Source: Eubacteriales bacterium (lineage in GTDB: Bacteria; Bacillota; Clostridia; Lachnospirales; Lachnospiraceae). Taken from it: a stretch of DNA of 64,000 nucleotides. Of the stretch, positions 18,557 through 28,417 are shown in pieces. Location of the stretch: positions 1 through 64,000 of the forward strand of contig JAUNDV010000006.1 in NCBI GenBank assembly GCA_030525875.1, read 5' to 3'. The position numbers and the translations under genes are program-made. The notes under the pieces are model-generated. The model made no database searches. It saw only the letters and a program-made list of their open reading frames with translations, and was not told the origin of the DNA. Each line of letters starts with the position of its first letter. Position 1 is the first letter of the stretch.

Positions 18557-19652
18557 AGATATGCTCAATGAATCTATCAAAACAATACGTACAGGAGAGG
18601 TTGTTACTGGAAAAGTAATCGATGTTAAGCCAGAGTGTATACTCCTTAATATTGGATACAAGTCAGATGGAATCATTTTAAGAGCAGATTACTCAGCTGA
18701 TACATCACTTGATCTTACAACAGTTGTTAAGCCAGGTGATGAGCTTGAAGCAAAGGTAAGAAAGGTTAACGATGGCGAAGGACTTGTATCATTAAGCCAT
18801 AGAGATATTCTTGCTGAGAAGAGCAATCAGAGAGTTAAGGAAGCATTTGAGAACAAGGAGCTTGTCAGAGGTAAGGTTGACAAGGTTGTTAACGGCGGAC
18901 TTTCAGTTGTATTTGAGGGAGTAAGAGTATTTATTCCTGCAAGCCTTGTATCAGATGTTTTTGAGAAGGATTTAAATAAGTATGCTGGTACAGAGATTGA
19001 GTTTGTAATTACAGAGTTCAATCCTCAGAAGCGCAGAATCATTGGTGATCGTAAGCATCTTGTTGCTGAGCGTAAGGCTGCAGCAAAGGCTGCATTACTT
19101 GCTACAATCAAGGCTGGCGATGTTATTGACGGAACAGTTAAGAATATTACAGATTTCGGTGCATTCGTTGATCTTGGTGGAGCAGACGGACTTCTTCATA
19201 TCTCAGAGATGGGATGGGGAAGAACAGAGAGTCCTAAGAAGGCATATAAGTCTGGCGAGACTCTTAGAGTTATGATCAAGGAAATTACAGAGGATAAGAT
19301 TGCTCTTACACGTAAGTTCCCAGATGAGAATCCTTGGGTACTTGCACTTACAAAGTATGCTGTAGGCAATGTTGTTAAGGGTAAGGTAGCAAGACTTGCT
19401 GATTTCGGTGCATTCGTAAATCTTGAGCCAGGTATTGATGCTCTTCTTCATGTTTCTCAGATTTCAAATGAGAGAGTTGAGAAGCCATCAGATGTTCTTA
19501 AGGTTGGAGATGAGATTGAGGCTAAGGTTACAGATCTCAATGCAGCTGAGAAGAAGATTTCTCTTTCAATAAAGGCACTTACAGCTCCTGTTGTTAAGGA
19601 AGAGGTTAAGGAAGAAGAAATCGTTGATGCTTATACAGACAGCGAAGAATAA
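18537..19652 (+). CDS. rpsA: Ribosomal protein S1-like protein with four S1 domains
   Basis: A 371-residue RNA-binding protein with four S1/OB-fold repeats at about residues 19-88, 107-175, 193-262 and 278-350. Repeats three and four carry the classic TDFGAFVDL and ADFGAFVNL cores with LLHISE/LLHVSQ. It is expected to help mRNA binding at the 30S subunit. It lacks the extra repeats of the six-domain proteobacterial S1. The start has GAGGAGG upstream and lies inside the ispH coding end. A strong terminator follows, closing the galE-to-S1 run. Codon choice is of the highly expressed type. Confidence 0.92.
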   Translation: MSEMSFEDMLNESIKTIRTGEVVTGKVIDVKPECILLNIGYKSDGIILRADYSADTSLDLTTVVKPGDELEAKVRKVNDGEGLVSLSHRDILAEKSNQRVKEAFENKELVRGKVDKVVNGGLSVVFEGVRVFIPASLVSDVFEKDLNKYAGTEIEFVITEFNPQKRRIIGDRKHLVAERKAAAKAALLATIKAGDVIDGTVKNITDFGAFVDLGGADGLLHISEMGWGRTESPKKAYKSGETLRVMIKEITEDKIALTRKFPDENPWVLALTKYAVGNVVKGKVARLADFGAFVNLEPGIDALLHVSQISNERVEKPSDVLKVGDEIEAKVTDLNAAEKKISLSIKALTAPVVKEEVKEEEIVDAYTDSEE

Positions 19653-19678
19653 TTTTATATTAAATATATAAAGAAAAG

Positions 19679-19711
19679 AGATGTCAGGTTTTGTCCTGAC
19701 ATCTTTTTTTC
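19679..19711 (+). terminator. Rho-independent terminator after the S1 gene
   Basis: AGATGTCAGG pairs with CCTGACATCT across a six-base loop, followed by a run of seven T at 19704-19710. Confidence 0.93.
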
Positions 19712-19741
19712 TTGTAAGATGTATTTCACTAATAGTATAAT
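19712..19741 (+). promoter_or_regulatory. Predicted promoter for guanine deaminase
   Basis: TTGTAA (19712-19717) and a perfect TATAAT (19736-19741) are 18 bases apart, directly after the S1 terminator and 37 bases before the guaD start. Confidence 0.55.
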
Positions 19742-19777
19742 GGCAATATAAATAAAATTAATTTGGAGGATAATTCA

Positions 19778-21124
19778 ATGGGTAAATCCTTTGCAGTGCT
19801 TGGAAGAGCATTTTACAGCAATGATTTTGACAATATAAACTATATAGACAAAGGCCTTTTTTGTGTAGATGATAGAGGATATATAGAAAATGTTATAAAG
19901 AGCACAGATTTGGAATATGAAAATGCTGTGAATGCATATAAGAAGGAGAATACTTTATATGAGCTAGGTGACAATGAAGTTATACTTCCAGGATTTGTGG
20001 ATCTCCATATTCATGCACCTCAGTGGGCACAGTCGGGAACTGCTCTTGACAGACCTCTTGAGGTATGGCTTACAGAATACACATTTCCATTGGAAGCAAA
20101 ATATAGAGATTTAGATTTTGCTGATAAAGTTTACAATGATGTGGTAAGGACAACGCTTTATAGTGGAACTACTACAGCTGTATATTTTGCAACAGTTGAT
20201 AGAGAACCTTCTGTCAGATTAGCAGAAATATGTGGAGAACTTGGACAGAGAGCCTTTGTTGGAAAAGTTGTAATGGATGAAAAGGAAGCAAATCCCGGGT
20301 ATTGCTGTGATGAGTCAGCTGACAGTGCTGTCAGTGAAACAGAAAAATTTATTGAAGAGCTTTCCGGACTTGAAGGAAAATATAGTCAAGGCGTTTATCC
20401 TGTTATAACACCTAGATTTATACCAAGCTGTAGTACAGAATGCCTTGAAAAGCTGGGAGATTTGGCGAAAAATAAAAAATTACATATACAGACACACTGT
20501 AGCGAATCAGACTGGGAGCATAATTTTGCAAAAGAAAAATATAATATGAGCGATGCAAAGGCTCTGAATAAATTTGGATTTATCACTGATAAGACAATAC
20601 TTGCGCATGCACCATTTTTAGAGGAAGAGGATGTTAAGCTTGTAGCCAGTAAGGGAGCTAGTATTGCACATTGTCCTCTTTCAAATGCATATTTTGCGGG
20701 AGCTGTACTTCCACTTAAAGAATTTTATTCAAAGGGCGTTAATATTGGTCTTGCAACAGATATATCAGGAGGCTACTGTCCTAATTTATACAGTGCCATA
20801 AGACAGGCTGTAATATCCTCAAGAATGCTTAATGACGGAGTAGATCCTTCCTTAGATAAAGATATGAGAGGAAGAAAAGAGAGCAGTGTAAGCTTAAACA
20901 ATGCATTTTACTGTGCAACTATAGGTGGAGGAAAAGCGTTGGGACTTCCTCTTGGAAAATTAGAAAAGGGATATTCTTTTGACATACAGGTGTTGGATAT
21001 TTCAAAAGGACTGCCTTTATATTATCCAGAAAAGAGAGAGGAGGAATTGCTTCATAAGATACTCCTTCTTTCAAATGAAAATAATATCTCACAGGTATGG
21101 GTACAAGGAAAGAGGGTAAAGTAA
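19778..21124 (+). CDS. guaD: Guanine deaminase
   Basis: A zinc amidohydrolase that converts guanine to xanthine and ammonia. Metal ligands are in DLHIHAPQ near 74, HCSESDWEH near 242, HAPFLEEED near 275, and TDISGG near 325; the WLTEYTFPLE segment is characteristic of guanine deaminases. The ATG at 19778 is the start because the TTG 15 bases earlier is the ribosome site itself (TTGGAGGA). The length of 448 residues fits. It sits alone with a CYTH gene; no xanthine dehydrogenase or purine permease is in the window. Confidence 0.9.
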   Translation: MGKSFAVLGRAFYSNDFDNINYIDKGLFCVDDRGYIENVIKSTDLEYENAVNAYKKENTLYELGDNEVILPGFVDLHIHAPQWAQSGTALDRPLEVWLTEYTFPLEAKYRDLDFADKVYNDVVRTTLYSGTTTAVYFATVDREPSVRLAEICGELGQRAFVGKVVMDEKEANPGYCCDESADSAVSETEKFIEELSGLEGKYSQGVYPVITPRFIPSCSTECLEKLGDLAKNKKLHIQTHCSESDWEHNFAKEKYNMSDAKALNKFGFITDKTILAHAPFLEEEDVKLVASKGASIAHCPLSNAYFAGAVLPLKEFYSKGVNIGLATDISGGYCPNLYSAIRQAVISSRMLNDGVDPSLDKDMRGRKESSVSLNNAFYCATIGGGKALGLPLGKLEKGYSFDIQVLDISKGLPLYYPEKREEELLHKILLLSNENNISQVWVQGKRVK

Positions 21125-21127
21125 AGC

Positions 21128-21586
21128 ATGGGTATCGAAATTGAAAGAAAATGGCTTTTAAATGAATTGCCAGAAAACATTTCCTGTAATCTGAATAATT
21201 TTACCAGGATAGAAATGACCCAGGCATATCTATGCAGAAATCCTGTAATTAGAGTACGCAAGGAAAATGACATATTTGTGCTTACATATAAAGGCAGTGG
21301 CTACAAAGTAAGAGAAGAATATAATTTATCACTTAATGAAGCTGCATTTAATGAGCTTTTACCAAAATGTTCAGGAAAAGTAATACAAAAAAGCAGATAT
21401 CTAATACCACTTGATGGAGAACTTACAGCCGAATTAGATATATTTGAGTTAGAACATAAAGGACTTATACTTTTAGAAGTCGAATTCAAATCAGAGAGCG
21501 AAGCTGATGCTTTTGAAGCACCCACATGGTTTGGAACTGAAGTTACAGGTTTAAAAGAATATACCAACTCATATCTTAGTTCATAA
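21128..21586 (+). CDS. CYTH domain protein
   Basis: A 152-residue member of the CYTH superfamily (triphosphate tunnel metalloenzymes and class IV adenylate cyclases). The N-terminal EIERKW signature binds metal and phosphate. Further charged strands (RVRKEN, LTYKG, ELDIFELEHKGLILLEVEF) are as expected in the tunnel fold. It starts four bases after guaD and is probably co-transcribed. It most likely hydrolyses inorganic tripolyphosphate or a nucleotide triphosphate, but the substrate cannot be read from sequence. Confidence 0.85.
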   Translation: MGIEIERKWLLNELPENISCNLNNFTRIEMTQAYLCRNPVIRVRKENDIFVLTYKGSGYKVREEYNLSLNEAAFNELLPKCSGKVIQKSRYLIPLDGELTAELDIFELEHKGLILLEVEFKSESEADAFEAPTWFGTEVTGLKEYTNSYLSS

Positions 21587-21750
21587 AATAAGGATAAAAG
21601 GCCTAATTTGGAAGAAAGTTTGTAAAACTTTGAAAAAAATTTTCATTTTTTTGAAGAAAGTTATAGTATTTTGTAGCAAAACGTGCTAATATATCATTGT
21701 CAGTTGTGAAAACTAAACAACAAACACAATCTATTGGGAGGATTAAAAAA

Positions 21751-22932
21751 ATGAAACTGTTTAAGAAAGTTTTAGCTGTTTCTCTTGCATCAGCAATGGT
21801 ATTCTCACTTGCTGCATGTGGTGGCAAGAAGGAAGAAACAACAGCAGCACCTGCTGCAACAGAGGCTGCTGGCGAGACAGAAGCTGCTGCTGAGGAGACA
21901 GAGGCAAAGGTTGCTGCAGAGGATTTAAATGTAGCTGTATTCTACTATACATATGGTGATACATACATTTCATCAGTTCGTACAGCTCTTGATGCTGCTT
22001 TAACAGAGGCAGGAATCAAGTTCCAGAACTACGATGCTAACTCAAACCAGACAACACAGAACGAGCAGATTGATACAGCACTTACAACAGGTGCAAACCT
22101 TCTTATTGTTAATATCGTAACATCAGGTTCAGTTGACGCTTCTTCAGCAATCGTTGAGAAGGCAAAGAACGCAGGTGTTCCAGTAATCTTCTTTAACCGT
22201 GCAGTTGAAGGCGATGAGGACGAAGGAAAGGTTCTCGGAAGCTACGACAAGCTTGCATTCGTAGGAACAGATGCTCCAGAGGCAGGACATATGCAGGGTA
22301 AGATGGTTGGTCAGTATGTAGTTGATAACTACGATGCAATCGACCTAAACAAGGATGGTAAGATTTCTTACGCTATGTTCATGGGACAGCTTGGAAACGT
22401 AGAGGCTATCTATCGTACACAGTTTGGTGTTGAGGATGCTAACAAGGTTCTCGTAGAGGCTGGTAAGCCAGAGCTCGAGTACTTCGATCCATCTAACGCT
22501 GATAAGTACCAGGTTGACCAGGACGGTAACTGGTCTGCAACAGCAGCTAACGCTTACATGAACACAAACCTTTCACAGTACAATGAGACAAACAACAACA
22601 TGATCGAGCTTGTTATTTGTAACAATGACGGAATGGCAGAGGGTGTTATTTCAGCACTTAACGATAAGGGATACAACCTTGGCGATGGACAGAGCGTAAC
22701 AATTCCAGTATTTGGTGTTGATGCTACAGACGCAGCTAAGCAGCTTATCGGTGATGGCAAGATGACAGGAACAATCAAGCAGGATGCTGAAGGTATGGCT
22801 ACTATGATTGCTGACCTTTCTAAGAATTTAGCTGAGGGCAAGGATATGCTTGAGGGTGTTGATTCTTCAAAGATTTCTGAGAAGGTTCCTAACAAGATTT
22901 ACATCCCATACGCAGAGTACAAGGGAGAATAA
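21751..22932 (+). CDS. mglB: Galactose/methyl-galactoside ABC transporter binding lipoprotein
   Basis: The extracellular sugar receptor of an Mgl-type importer. The signal peptide ends in a lipobox (FSLAAC), followed by an Ala/Thr/Glu-rich linker to about residue 52, then a periplasmic-binding-protein class I fold. An EF-hand-like calcium loop, DLNKDGKIS, matches the calcium site of MglB, and ICNNDGMAEG is the hinge/sugar segment of that group. The ATG at 21751 has GGGAGG upstream and gives a proper signal. Codons are strongly biased to AAC, TTC and CGT, as in very highly expressed genes. A terminator-like hairpin separates it from mglA. Confidence 0.92.
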   Translation: MKLFKKVLAVSLASAMVFSLAACGGKKEETTAAPAATEAAGETEAAAEETEAKVAAEDLNVAVFYYTYGDTYISSVRTALDAALTEAGIKFQNYDANSNQTTQNEQIDTALTTGANLLIVNIVTSGSVDASSAIVEKAKNAGVPVIFFNRAVEGDEDEGKVLGSYDKLAFVGTDAPEAGHMQGKMVGQYVVDNYDAIDLNKDGKISYAMFMGQLGNVEAIYRTQFGVEDANKVLVEAGKPELEYFDPSNADKYQVDQDGNWSATAANAYMNTNLSQYNETNNNMIELVICNNDGMAEGVISALNDKGYNLGDGQSVTIPVFGVDATDAAKQLIGDGKMTGTIKQDAEGMATMIADLSKNLAEGKDMLEGVDSSKISEKVPNKIYIPYAEYKGE

Positions 22933-22956
22933 TTTTTAAGAGTAACTTGATGATTT

Positions 22957-22988
22957 ACAGCTGCTGCATGTGCAGCAGCTGTTTTTTT
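22957..22988 (+). terminator. Terminator-like hairpin between mglB and mglA
   Basis: An 11-base stem (ACAGCTGCTGC with GCAGCAGCTGT) and four-base loop are followed by seven T. No new promoter is obvious before mglA, so partial read-through probably sets a high binding-protein to transporter ratio. Confidence 0.88.
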
Positions 22989-23027
22989 CAAGATAAAGAT
23001 TAAGAATATGAAACAAAGGGGGCAAAT

Positions 23028-24527
23028 ATGGCACAGGAAGACGTTTTATTAAAAATGGTCGATATTACAAAGGAGTTTCCCGGAGTCAAGGCCTTAAATG
23101 AAGTTCATTTAGATGTACGCCCAGGTACAGTTCATGCACTTATGGGAGAAAATGGTGCCGGTAAATCTACACTGATGAAATGTCTTTTCGGCATTTACAA
23201 GAAGGATTCAGGCCATATTTATCTGGACGGTAAGGAAATTGATTTTAAAACCTCAAAGGAAGCTCTTGAAAATGGAGTAGCCATGGTTCATCAGGAGCTC
23301 AATCAGGCTCTTAAACGTAATGTTATGGATAACCTCTGGCTCGGAAGATTTCCGATGAAGGGGCCTTTGGTTGATGAGAAGAAGATGTATAATGATACCA
23401 AGAAGCTTTTTGCTGATCTCGGTATTGACATCGACCCAAGAAGAATCATGAGTACATTGCCGGTTTCTCAGAGACAGATGCTCGAGATTGCAAAGGCAGT
23501 TTCTTACAACGCAAAGGTTATTGTTTTTGACGAGCCTACATCCTCTCTTAATGAGAATGAAGTAGAAAGATTGTTTAAGATTATTAACATGCTCAGAGAT
23601 AAGGGCTGTGGTATAATCTACATTTCACATAAGATGGCAGAGATTCTTAGAATCTCAGATGATGTAACAATCATGAGAGATGGTACATGGATAGCAACAG
23701 AGCCTGCTAAGAATCTTACAACTGATATGATTATTAAGCTCATGGTAGGACGTGAGCTTGGAAACCAGTTCCCTCCTAAGGAAAATAAACCAGGAGAGAT
23801 TGCGCTTGAAGTTGATAACCTCACAGCCCAGTATTCAAACCTTAAGGATGTTTCATTTAAGGTTCGTAAGGGTGAGATTGTTGGCTTTGCAGGTCTTGAC
23901 AGTTCAGGACGTACTGAAACATTAGAAAATATATTTGGTGTAGCTACAAGACATTCAGGAACTATTAAATTAAATGGTAAAGAATGTAAAAATAGAAATG
24001 CAGCAGAGTCTATAAGAAATGGTTTTGCACTTCTTACAGAGGAAAGACGTGCTACAGGTATATTCAGCATTTTGGATATCAGGGAAAATACAGTTATATC
24101 AAATTTGAAAAAGTATAAAAAATTCGGACCTATTCTTGATGATGCTGCCATGAAGAAGGATACTCAGAAGTACATTGATGCAATGCATACAAAGACTCCT
24201 TCTCAGAGCACGAAGATAAGATCGCTTTCAGGTGGTAACCAGCAGAAGGTTATTCTTGGCAGATGGCTTCTTACAGAGCCAGAGGTTCTCTTGCTCGATG
24301 AGCCTACAAGAGGAATTGACGTTGGTGCTAAATATGAGATTTACCAGCTTATTATCGATCTTGCCAAGAGTGGTAAGATAGTAATTATGGTATCTTCAGA
24401 AATGCCAGAGCTTCTTGGAGTATGTGACCGTATTATGGTTATGTCAGGAGGAAGACTTGCTGGTGAAGTAGATGCTAAGAATACAACGCAGGAAGAGATT
24501 ATGACACTTGCTGCTAAATATGTTTAA
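23028..24527 (+). CDS. mglA: Galactose/methyl-galactoside ABC transporter ATPase (two ABC domains)
   Basis: A 499-residue double ATPase of the ribose/galactose importer class. The first domain has Walker [10 protein letters not shown] near 43 and a non-canonical signature ([15 protein letters not shown]) with Walker [12 protein letters not shown]. The second domain has a degenerate P-loop (GLDSSGRTE) but an intact [15 protein letters not shown] signature and Walker [12 protein letters not shown]. This asymmetry is normal in MglA/RbsA proteins. A GGGGG ribosome site precedes the ATG. It couples ATP use to the MglC permease. Confidence 0.94.
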   Translation: MAQEDVLLKMVDITKEFPGVKALNEVHLDVRPGTVHALMGENGAGKSTLMKCLFGIYKKDSGHIYLDGKEIDFKTSKEALENGVAMVHQELNQALKRNVMDNLWLGRFPMKGPLVDEKKMYNDTKKLFADLGIDIDPRRIMSTLPVSQRQMLEIAKAVSYNAKVIVFDEPTSSLNENEVERLFKIINMLRDKGCGIIYISHKMAEILRISDDVTIMRDGTWIATEPAKNLTTDMIIKLMVGRELGNQFPPKENKPGEIALEVDNLTAQYSNLKDVSFKVRKGEIVGFAGLDSSGRTETLENIFGVATRHSGTIKLNGKECKNRNAAESIRNGFALLTEERRATGIFSILDIRENTVISNLKKYKKFGPILDDAAMKKDTQKYIDAMHTKTPSQSTKIRSLSGGNQQKVILGRWLLTEPEVLLLDEPTRGIDVGAKYEIYQLIIDLAKSGKIVIMVSSEMPELLGVCDRIMVMSGGRLAGEVDAKNTTQEEIMTLAAKYV

Positions 24528-24538
24528 AGGGGGAAGCT

Positions 24539-25618
24539 ATGAATATAGTAAATGCTTTTCATTCAAAGGTAGAGTATTACAATACACTTGACGCCAAGGA
24601 CAGAAAGAAATTCTGGTCTGAAATGATTATAAATAACGCATTATATATTCTCTTGATCATTGCAGTTATTTATACCTATGTTAAAAATAATAAGTTCCTT
24701 TCAGCTGGATCTATAATGAATATTATCAGCCTTTCAGCTGCAAATATACCTATCGCTCTTGGTATTGGTGGATGTATCGTTCTTACTGGTACAGACCTTT
24801 CAGCTGGTAGAGTAGTTGGACTTACAGCATGTATTGCAGCATCTCTTGAGCAGTCAGTAGAATATGCTACAAAGATGTTCCCAAATATGCCTGTTATTAA
24901 TCCATGGATAGTGATCCTTATTGTTCTTGCAGTTGGTGCAGTAGTTGGTCTTGTAAATGGATTCTTCGTTGCTAAATTTAAGCTTCATCCTTTCATTGTT
25001 ACACTTGCTACCCAGCTTATTGTATATGGAATAATACTTATGTATATTTCCCTCAATGGAAATAATGGACAGCCTCTTTCAGGTCTTGATAAGACCTTCA
25101 ATGACTTCGTTAAGGGATCAATTTTACCAACATTTGGAGATGGAAAAATAGTAGTTCCAAACTACGTTCTTATGGCTATTGCCATCACAATTATAATGTG
25201 GGTAATCTGGAACAAGACAACATTTGGAAAGAATATGTTTGCTGTAGGTTCTAACCCTGAGGCAGCTAATGTATCTGGAGTAAATGTTATGAAGACAATT
25301 ATTCTTGTACATACACTTGCTGGTGCTATGTATGGAATGACAGGATTCATCGAGTCTTCACGTATCGGTTCAAACCAGGCTAATACAGGTCTTAACTATG
25401 AGTGTGATGCTATCGCAGCCTGCGTTATCGGTGGTGTATCCTTCGTAGGTGGAACTGGTAAGATTTCAGGAATAGTACTTGGAGTATTCCTTCTTCGTAT
25501 TATTTTCGTTGCTCTTCAGTTCCTGGCTATCAACCAGAACCTTCAGTACGTAATTAAGGGTCTTATTATTCTTATTGCTTGTTCAATAGATATGCGTAAG
25601 TACCTTGTTCGTAAATAA
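24539..25618 (+). CDS. mglC: Galactose/methyl-galactoside ABC transporter permease
   Basis: A 359-residue BPD_transp_2-type permease with about nine hydrophobic helices. The segment ALGIGGCIVLTGTDLSAGRV near residue 75-95 and the C-terminal GGVSFVGGTGKISG loop are typical of ribose/galactose permeases. It starts 11 bases after mglA and is closed by a strong terminator. The long soluble N-terminus (about 35 residues) is somewhat longer than in E. coli MglC. Confidence 0.94.
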   Translation: MNIVNAFHSKVEYYNTLDAKDRKKFWSEMIINNALYILLIIAVIYTYVKNNKFLSAGSIMNIISLSAANIPIALGIGGCIVLTGTDLSAGRVVGLTACIAASLEQSVEYATKMFPNMPVINPWIVILIVLAVGAVVGLVNGFFVAKFKLHPFIVTLATQLIVYGIILMYISLNGNNGQPLSGLDKTFNDFVKGSILPTFGDGKIVVPNYVLMAIAITIIMWVIWNKTTFGKNMFAVGSNPEAANVSGVNVMKTIILVHTLAGAMYGMTGFIESSRIGSNQANTGLNYECDAIAACVIGGVSFVGGTGKISGIVLGVFLLRIIFVALQFLAINQNLQYVIKGLIILIACSIDMRKYLVRK

Positions 25619-25653
25619 TTAATATTATATTTAATCAATATTATATTTTATCT

Positions 25654-25687
25654 GACCTCTTTCATTTAAGTGAAAGAGGTCTTTTTT
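25654..25687 (+). terminator. Rho-independent terminator after mglC
   Basis: GACCTCTTTCA (25654-25664) pairs perfectly with TGAAAGAGGTC (25671-25681), followed by TTTTTTC. Confidence 0.93.
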
Positions 25688-25763
25688 CTTATGTAATATG
25701 GATATACAAAACAGGCATTGTGGTGTAAACTAGATGAGTTGATAAAATTTGTAAAGTGGAGGG

Positions 25764-26231
25764 ATGAATTTGGAAGAAAATCTAAAAACGTCTGAACAGA
25801 CAGATGAAAAAATAAAAGACGTGGCAAAAAAAACAGATGAAGAGGTACAGAAATCAAAGAGAGATTTTGGATTGGGAATATACGGCTCAAAAAAGAATAT
25901 AAGTCTTAAGCTTATGGATGGACTTATAGCTGTAATGATAGTAGTTGTTGTTCTGTGTATTTTCTTTTTTTCCAGAAATCCGGGATTTAGGGTGCGCTTT
26001 AATACAGATGGAGGAGAGCCACAAATCGAGGACATAAAAGTAAAATATGATGAAAAGATTCCTGAGCCTCCAGAGCCACACAAAAAAGGCTATGAATTTA
26101 AGGGTTGGTATCTTTCTAATGGATATCATTGGGATTTTGAAACAGATACAGTCGGAAATGATATGGAATTAAAGGCATATTATGAACTTAGTGATGAGGT
26201 ACTAGAACAGATAGACGAACTTGAAGAATAA
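25764..26231 (+). CDS. Membrane protein with one InlB-type B-repeat
   Basis: A 155-residue protein of unknown role. The first 50 residues are highly charged; one transmembrane helix lies near 50-72 (ALIAVMIVVVVLCIFFF-like), and the outer part holds a single Listeria-Bacteroides (InlB B-) repeat: VRFNTDGG, GYEFKGWY and LKAYYE are the hallmarks. It is thus probably type II-like, with the repeat outside the cell. GGAGGG is only one base from the ATG at 25764 but six from the in-frame TTG at 25770, so TTG may be the real start. It stands alone between two operons. Confidence 0.72.
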   Translation: MNLEENLKTSEQTDEKIKDVAKKTDEEVQKSKRDFGLGIYGSKKNISLKLMDGLIAVMIVVVVLCIFFFSRNPGFRVRFNTDGGEPQIEDIKVKYDEKIPEPPEPHKKGYEFKGWYLSNGYHWDFETDTVGNDMELKAYYELSDEVLEQIDELEE

Positions 26232-26294
26232 ACTCTACAATAAATTCTACATAAGTTCTATAATATTATGGCTATGCTTGCCAGCTTTAATTTT

Positions 26295-26323
26295 TTGTGC
26301 TACAATACACAATTGATTATATT
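26295..26323 (+). promoter_or_regulatory. Predicted promoter for the tig-clp operon
   Basis: TTGTGC (26295-26300), a 17-base spacer and TATATT (26318-26323) lie 38 bases before the tig start. I see no CtsR-like heptad repeat or CIRCE element here. Confidence 0.42.
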
Positions 26324-26361
26324 CGTATATTATGTAAAAGTATAAATAGGAGAAAAGTTAC

Positions 26362-27690
26362 ATGAGCGTAAAAGTAGAAAATCTTGAAAAGAACATGGCT
26401 AAGATTACCGTAGAGGTTCCTTTTGAAACATTTAAGAAGGCTACAGTTGAGGCATACAACAAGCAGAAGAAGAATTTTGCAATTCCTGGATTCAGAAAGG
26501 GACATGCTTCAAAGGCTGTTATTGAGAAGATGTATGGTCCTCAGGTATTTTATGAAGAGGCAATCAATATTGTATTAGATGAGACATATCCTGAGGCTGC
26601 TAAGGAGTCAGGACTTGATATCGTTAGCCGTCCAGAGATCGCAATCGAGAAGATTGAAGAGGGACAGCCACTTGTATATACAGCAGAAGTTGCAGTTAAG
26701 CCAGCAGTTGAGCTTGGACAGTACAAGGGAGTAAAGGTTGAGAAGGCTGATGCTACAGTTACAGCTAAGGATGTAAATGCAGAGCTTAAGCAGCTTCAGC
26801 AGAAGAATGCAAGACTTGTATCACTTGAGGATCCTGAGAGAGCTATCAAGAAGGATGATATTGCTATCATTGATTTTGATGGATATATGGATGGTAAGCA
26901 GTTTGCAGGTGGTAAGGGAGAGGATTATCCTCTTACAATCGGTTCTCACCAGTTTATTGAAGGATTTGAGGATCAGCTTATTGGTCATAAGCTTGGAGAA
27001 GAGTTTGACGTCAATGTTACTTTCCCTAATGAGTATCATGCAGAAGAGCTTGCTGGAAAGCCTGCAGTATTCAAGGTAAAGGTAAAGGAGCTTAAGGAGA
27101 GACAGCTTCCAGAGATTAATGATGAATTCGCAAGTGAGATTTCAGAGTTCGAGACTCTCAAGGAGTTCAAGGCTTCTATAAAGAAGGAAATCAAGGCTAA
27201 GAAGGATCAGTGGGCAGCTCAGCAGAATGAAAATAATGTTGTAAACGTTGTAGTTGAGAATGCTAAGATGGATATCCCACAGCCAATGATCGAGCTTCAG
27301 GTTGATCATATGGTTAATGATTATGCAAGAAGACTTCAGTCACAGGGTATTCCTCTTGACCAGTACTTAAGCATTACAGGAACAACTATGGATGACTTAA
27401 GAAAAAATATGAGCCAGCAGGCAGAAATCACTATCAAGACTCGTCTTGTTCTTGAGGAGATTGTTAAGGTTGAGAATATTCAGGTTTCTGAGGAACAGCT
27501 TACAGCAGAGATCGAGAAGATGGCTGCACAGTACAAGATGGAAGCAGATAAGATCAGAGAGATGCTTGGAGATTCACAGATTGAAGCAATCAAGCTTGAT
27601 CTTGCTTGTCAGGATGCTATTGATCAGCTCGTTGCAGATGCTGAGCTTACAGATCCTGAGAAAAAGGAAGATAAGAAGGACGAAGAGTAA
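26362..27690 (+). CDS. tig: Trigger factor
   Basis: Ribosome-bound folding chaperone with peptidyl-prolyl isomerase activity. The ribosome-docking loop GFRKGHA is near residue 45, the FKBP-type domain spans about 150-245 (DDIAIIDFDGYMDGKQF, PLTIGSHQFIEGFE), and the helical arms occupy 250-430. At 442 residues it is of normal length. It heads the conserved tig-clpP-clpX-engB order. Codons are of the highly expressed type. Confidence 0.97.
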   Translation: MSVKVENLEKNMAKITVEVPFETFKKATVEAYNKQKKNFAIPGFRKGHASKAVIEKMYGPQVFYEEAINIVLDETYPEAAKESGLDIVSRPEIAIEKIEEGQPLVYTAEVAVKPAVELGQYKGVKVEKADATVTAKDVNAELKQLQQKNARLVSLEDPERAIKKDDIAIIDFDGYMDGKQFAGGKGEDYPLTIGSHQFIEGFEDQLIGHKLGEEFDVNVTFPNEYHAEELAGKPAVFKVKVKELKERQLPEINDEFASEISEFETLKEFKASIKKEIKAKKDQWAAQQNENNVVNVVVENAKMDIPQPMIELQVDHMVNDYARRLQSQGIPLDQYLSITGTTMDDLRKNMSQQAEITIKTRLVLEEIVKVENIQVSEEQLTAEIEKMAAQYKMEADKIREMLGDSQIEAIKLDLACQDAIDQLVADAELTDPEKKEDKKDEE

Positions 27691-27721
27691 TTTTTTATAT
27701 AATTTCATATTTATGTAAATT

Positions 27722-27754
27722 AAGTGCTGCTTTGTAAATAGGCAGCACTTTCTA
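27722..27754 (+). terminator. Hairpin between tig and clpP, possible partial terminator
   Basis: AAGTGCTGC (27722-27730) pairs with GCAGCACTT (27742-27750), but only a short T-rich stretch follows, so it may attenuate or stabilise rather than end transcription. Confidence 0.5.
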
Positions 27755-27794
27755 ATCAAATGAAATATGTGCAAAGGCACGGAAAAGAGGTAAT

Positions 27795-28379
27795 ATGCCA
27801 TTTTCAATTCCTTATGTTATTGAACAGACCTCAAGAGGAGAGCGTTCATATGATATTTTTTCACGTCTTCTCAAGGACAGGATCATTTTCCTTGGAGAAG
27901 AAGTAAATGAGGCTTCTGCTTCACTTATTGTAGCTCAGCTTTTATTTTTAGAGTCTGAGGATCCTTCAAAGGATGTTCATCTTTATATCAATTCTCCGGG
28001 AGGAGTTATTACGGCTGGAATGGCGATATATGATACTATGCAGTATATCAAGTGTGATGTATCAACTATTTGTGTAGGTATGGCAGCCAGCATGGGAGCT
28101 TTCCTTCTTGCTGGAGGTACAAAGGGAAAGAGATTTGCTCTTCCTAATGCTGAGGTTATGATACATCAGCCTAGTGGCGGTGCTCAGGGACAGGCAACAG
28201 AAATTCAGATTACTGCTGAATGGATTTTAAGAACCAAGCAGAAGATGAATGAAATGCTTGCTGCAAACACTGGTAAGACTGTAGAGGAAGTAGCCAGAGA
28301 TACAGAGCGAGATAAGTGGATGACAGCCACAGAGGCACTTGATTACGGAATAATAGACAGCATAATTGAAAATCATTAA
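27795..28379 (+). CDS. clpP: ATP-dependent Clp protease proteolytic subunit
   Basis: The serine protease barrel of the ClpXP/ClpCP complex. The catalytic triad is visible as Ser99 (GMAASMGA), His124 (MIHQPSGG) and Asp173 (ERDKW). The length of 194 residues is standard. It lies 104 bases after tig and just before clpX, whose product unfolds substrates for it. Confidence 0.97.
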   Translation: MPFSIPYVIEQTSRGERSYDIFSRLLKDRIIFLGEEVNEASASLIVAQLLFLESEDPSKDVHLYINSPGGVITAGMAIYDTMQYIKCDVSTICVGMAASMGAFLLAGGTKGKRFALPNAEVMIHQPSGGAQGQATEIQITAEWILRTKQKMNEMLAANTGKTVEEVARDTERDKWMTATEALDYGIIDSIIENH

Positions 28380-28417
28380 TTTTCCATATTAGTAGTTAGG
28401 AAAGAAAGGAGGGCTTA

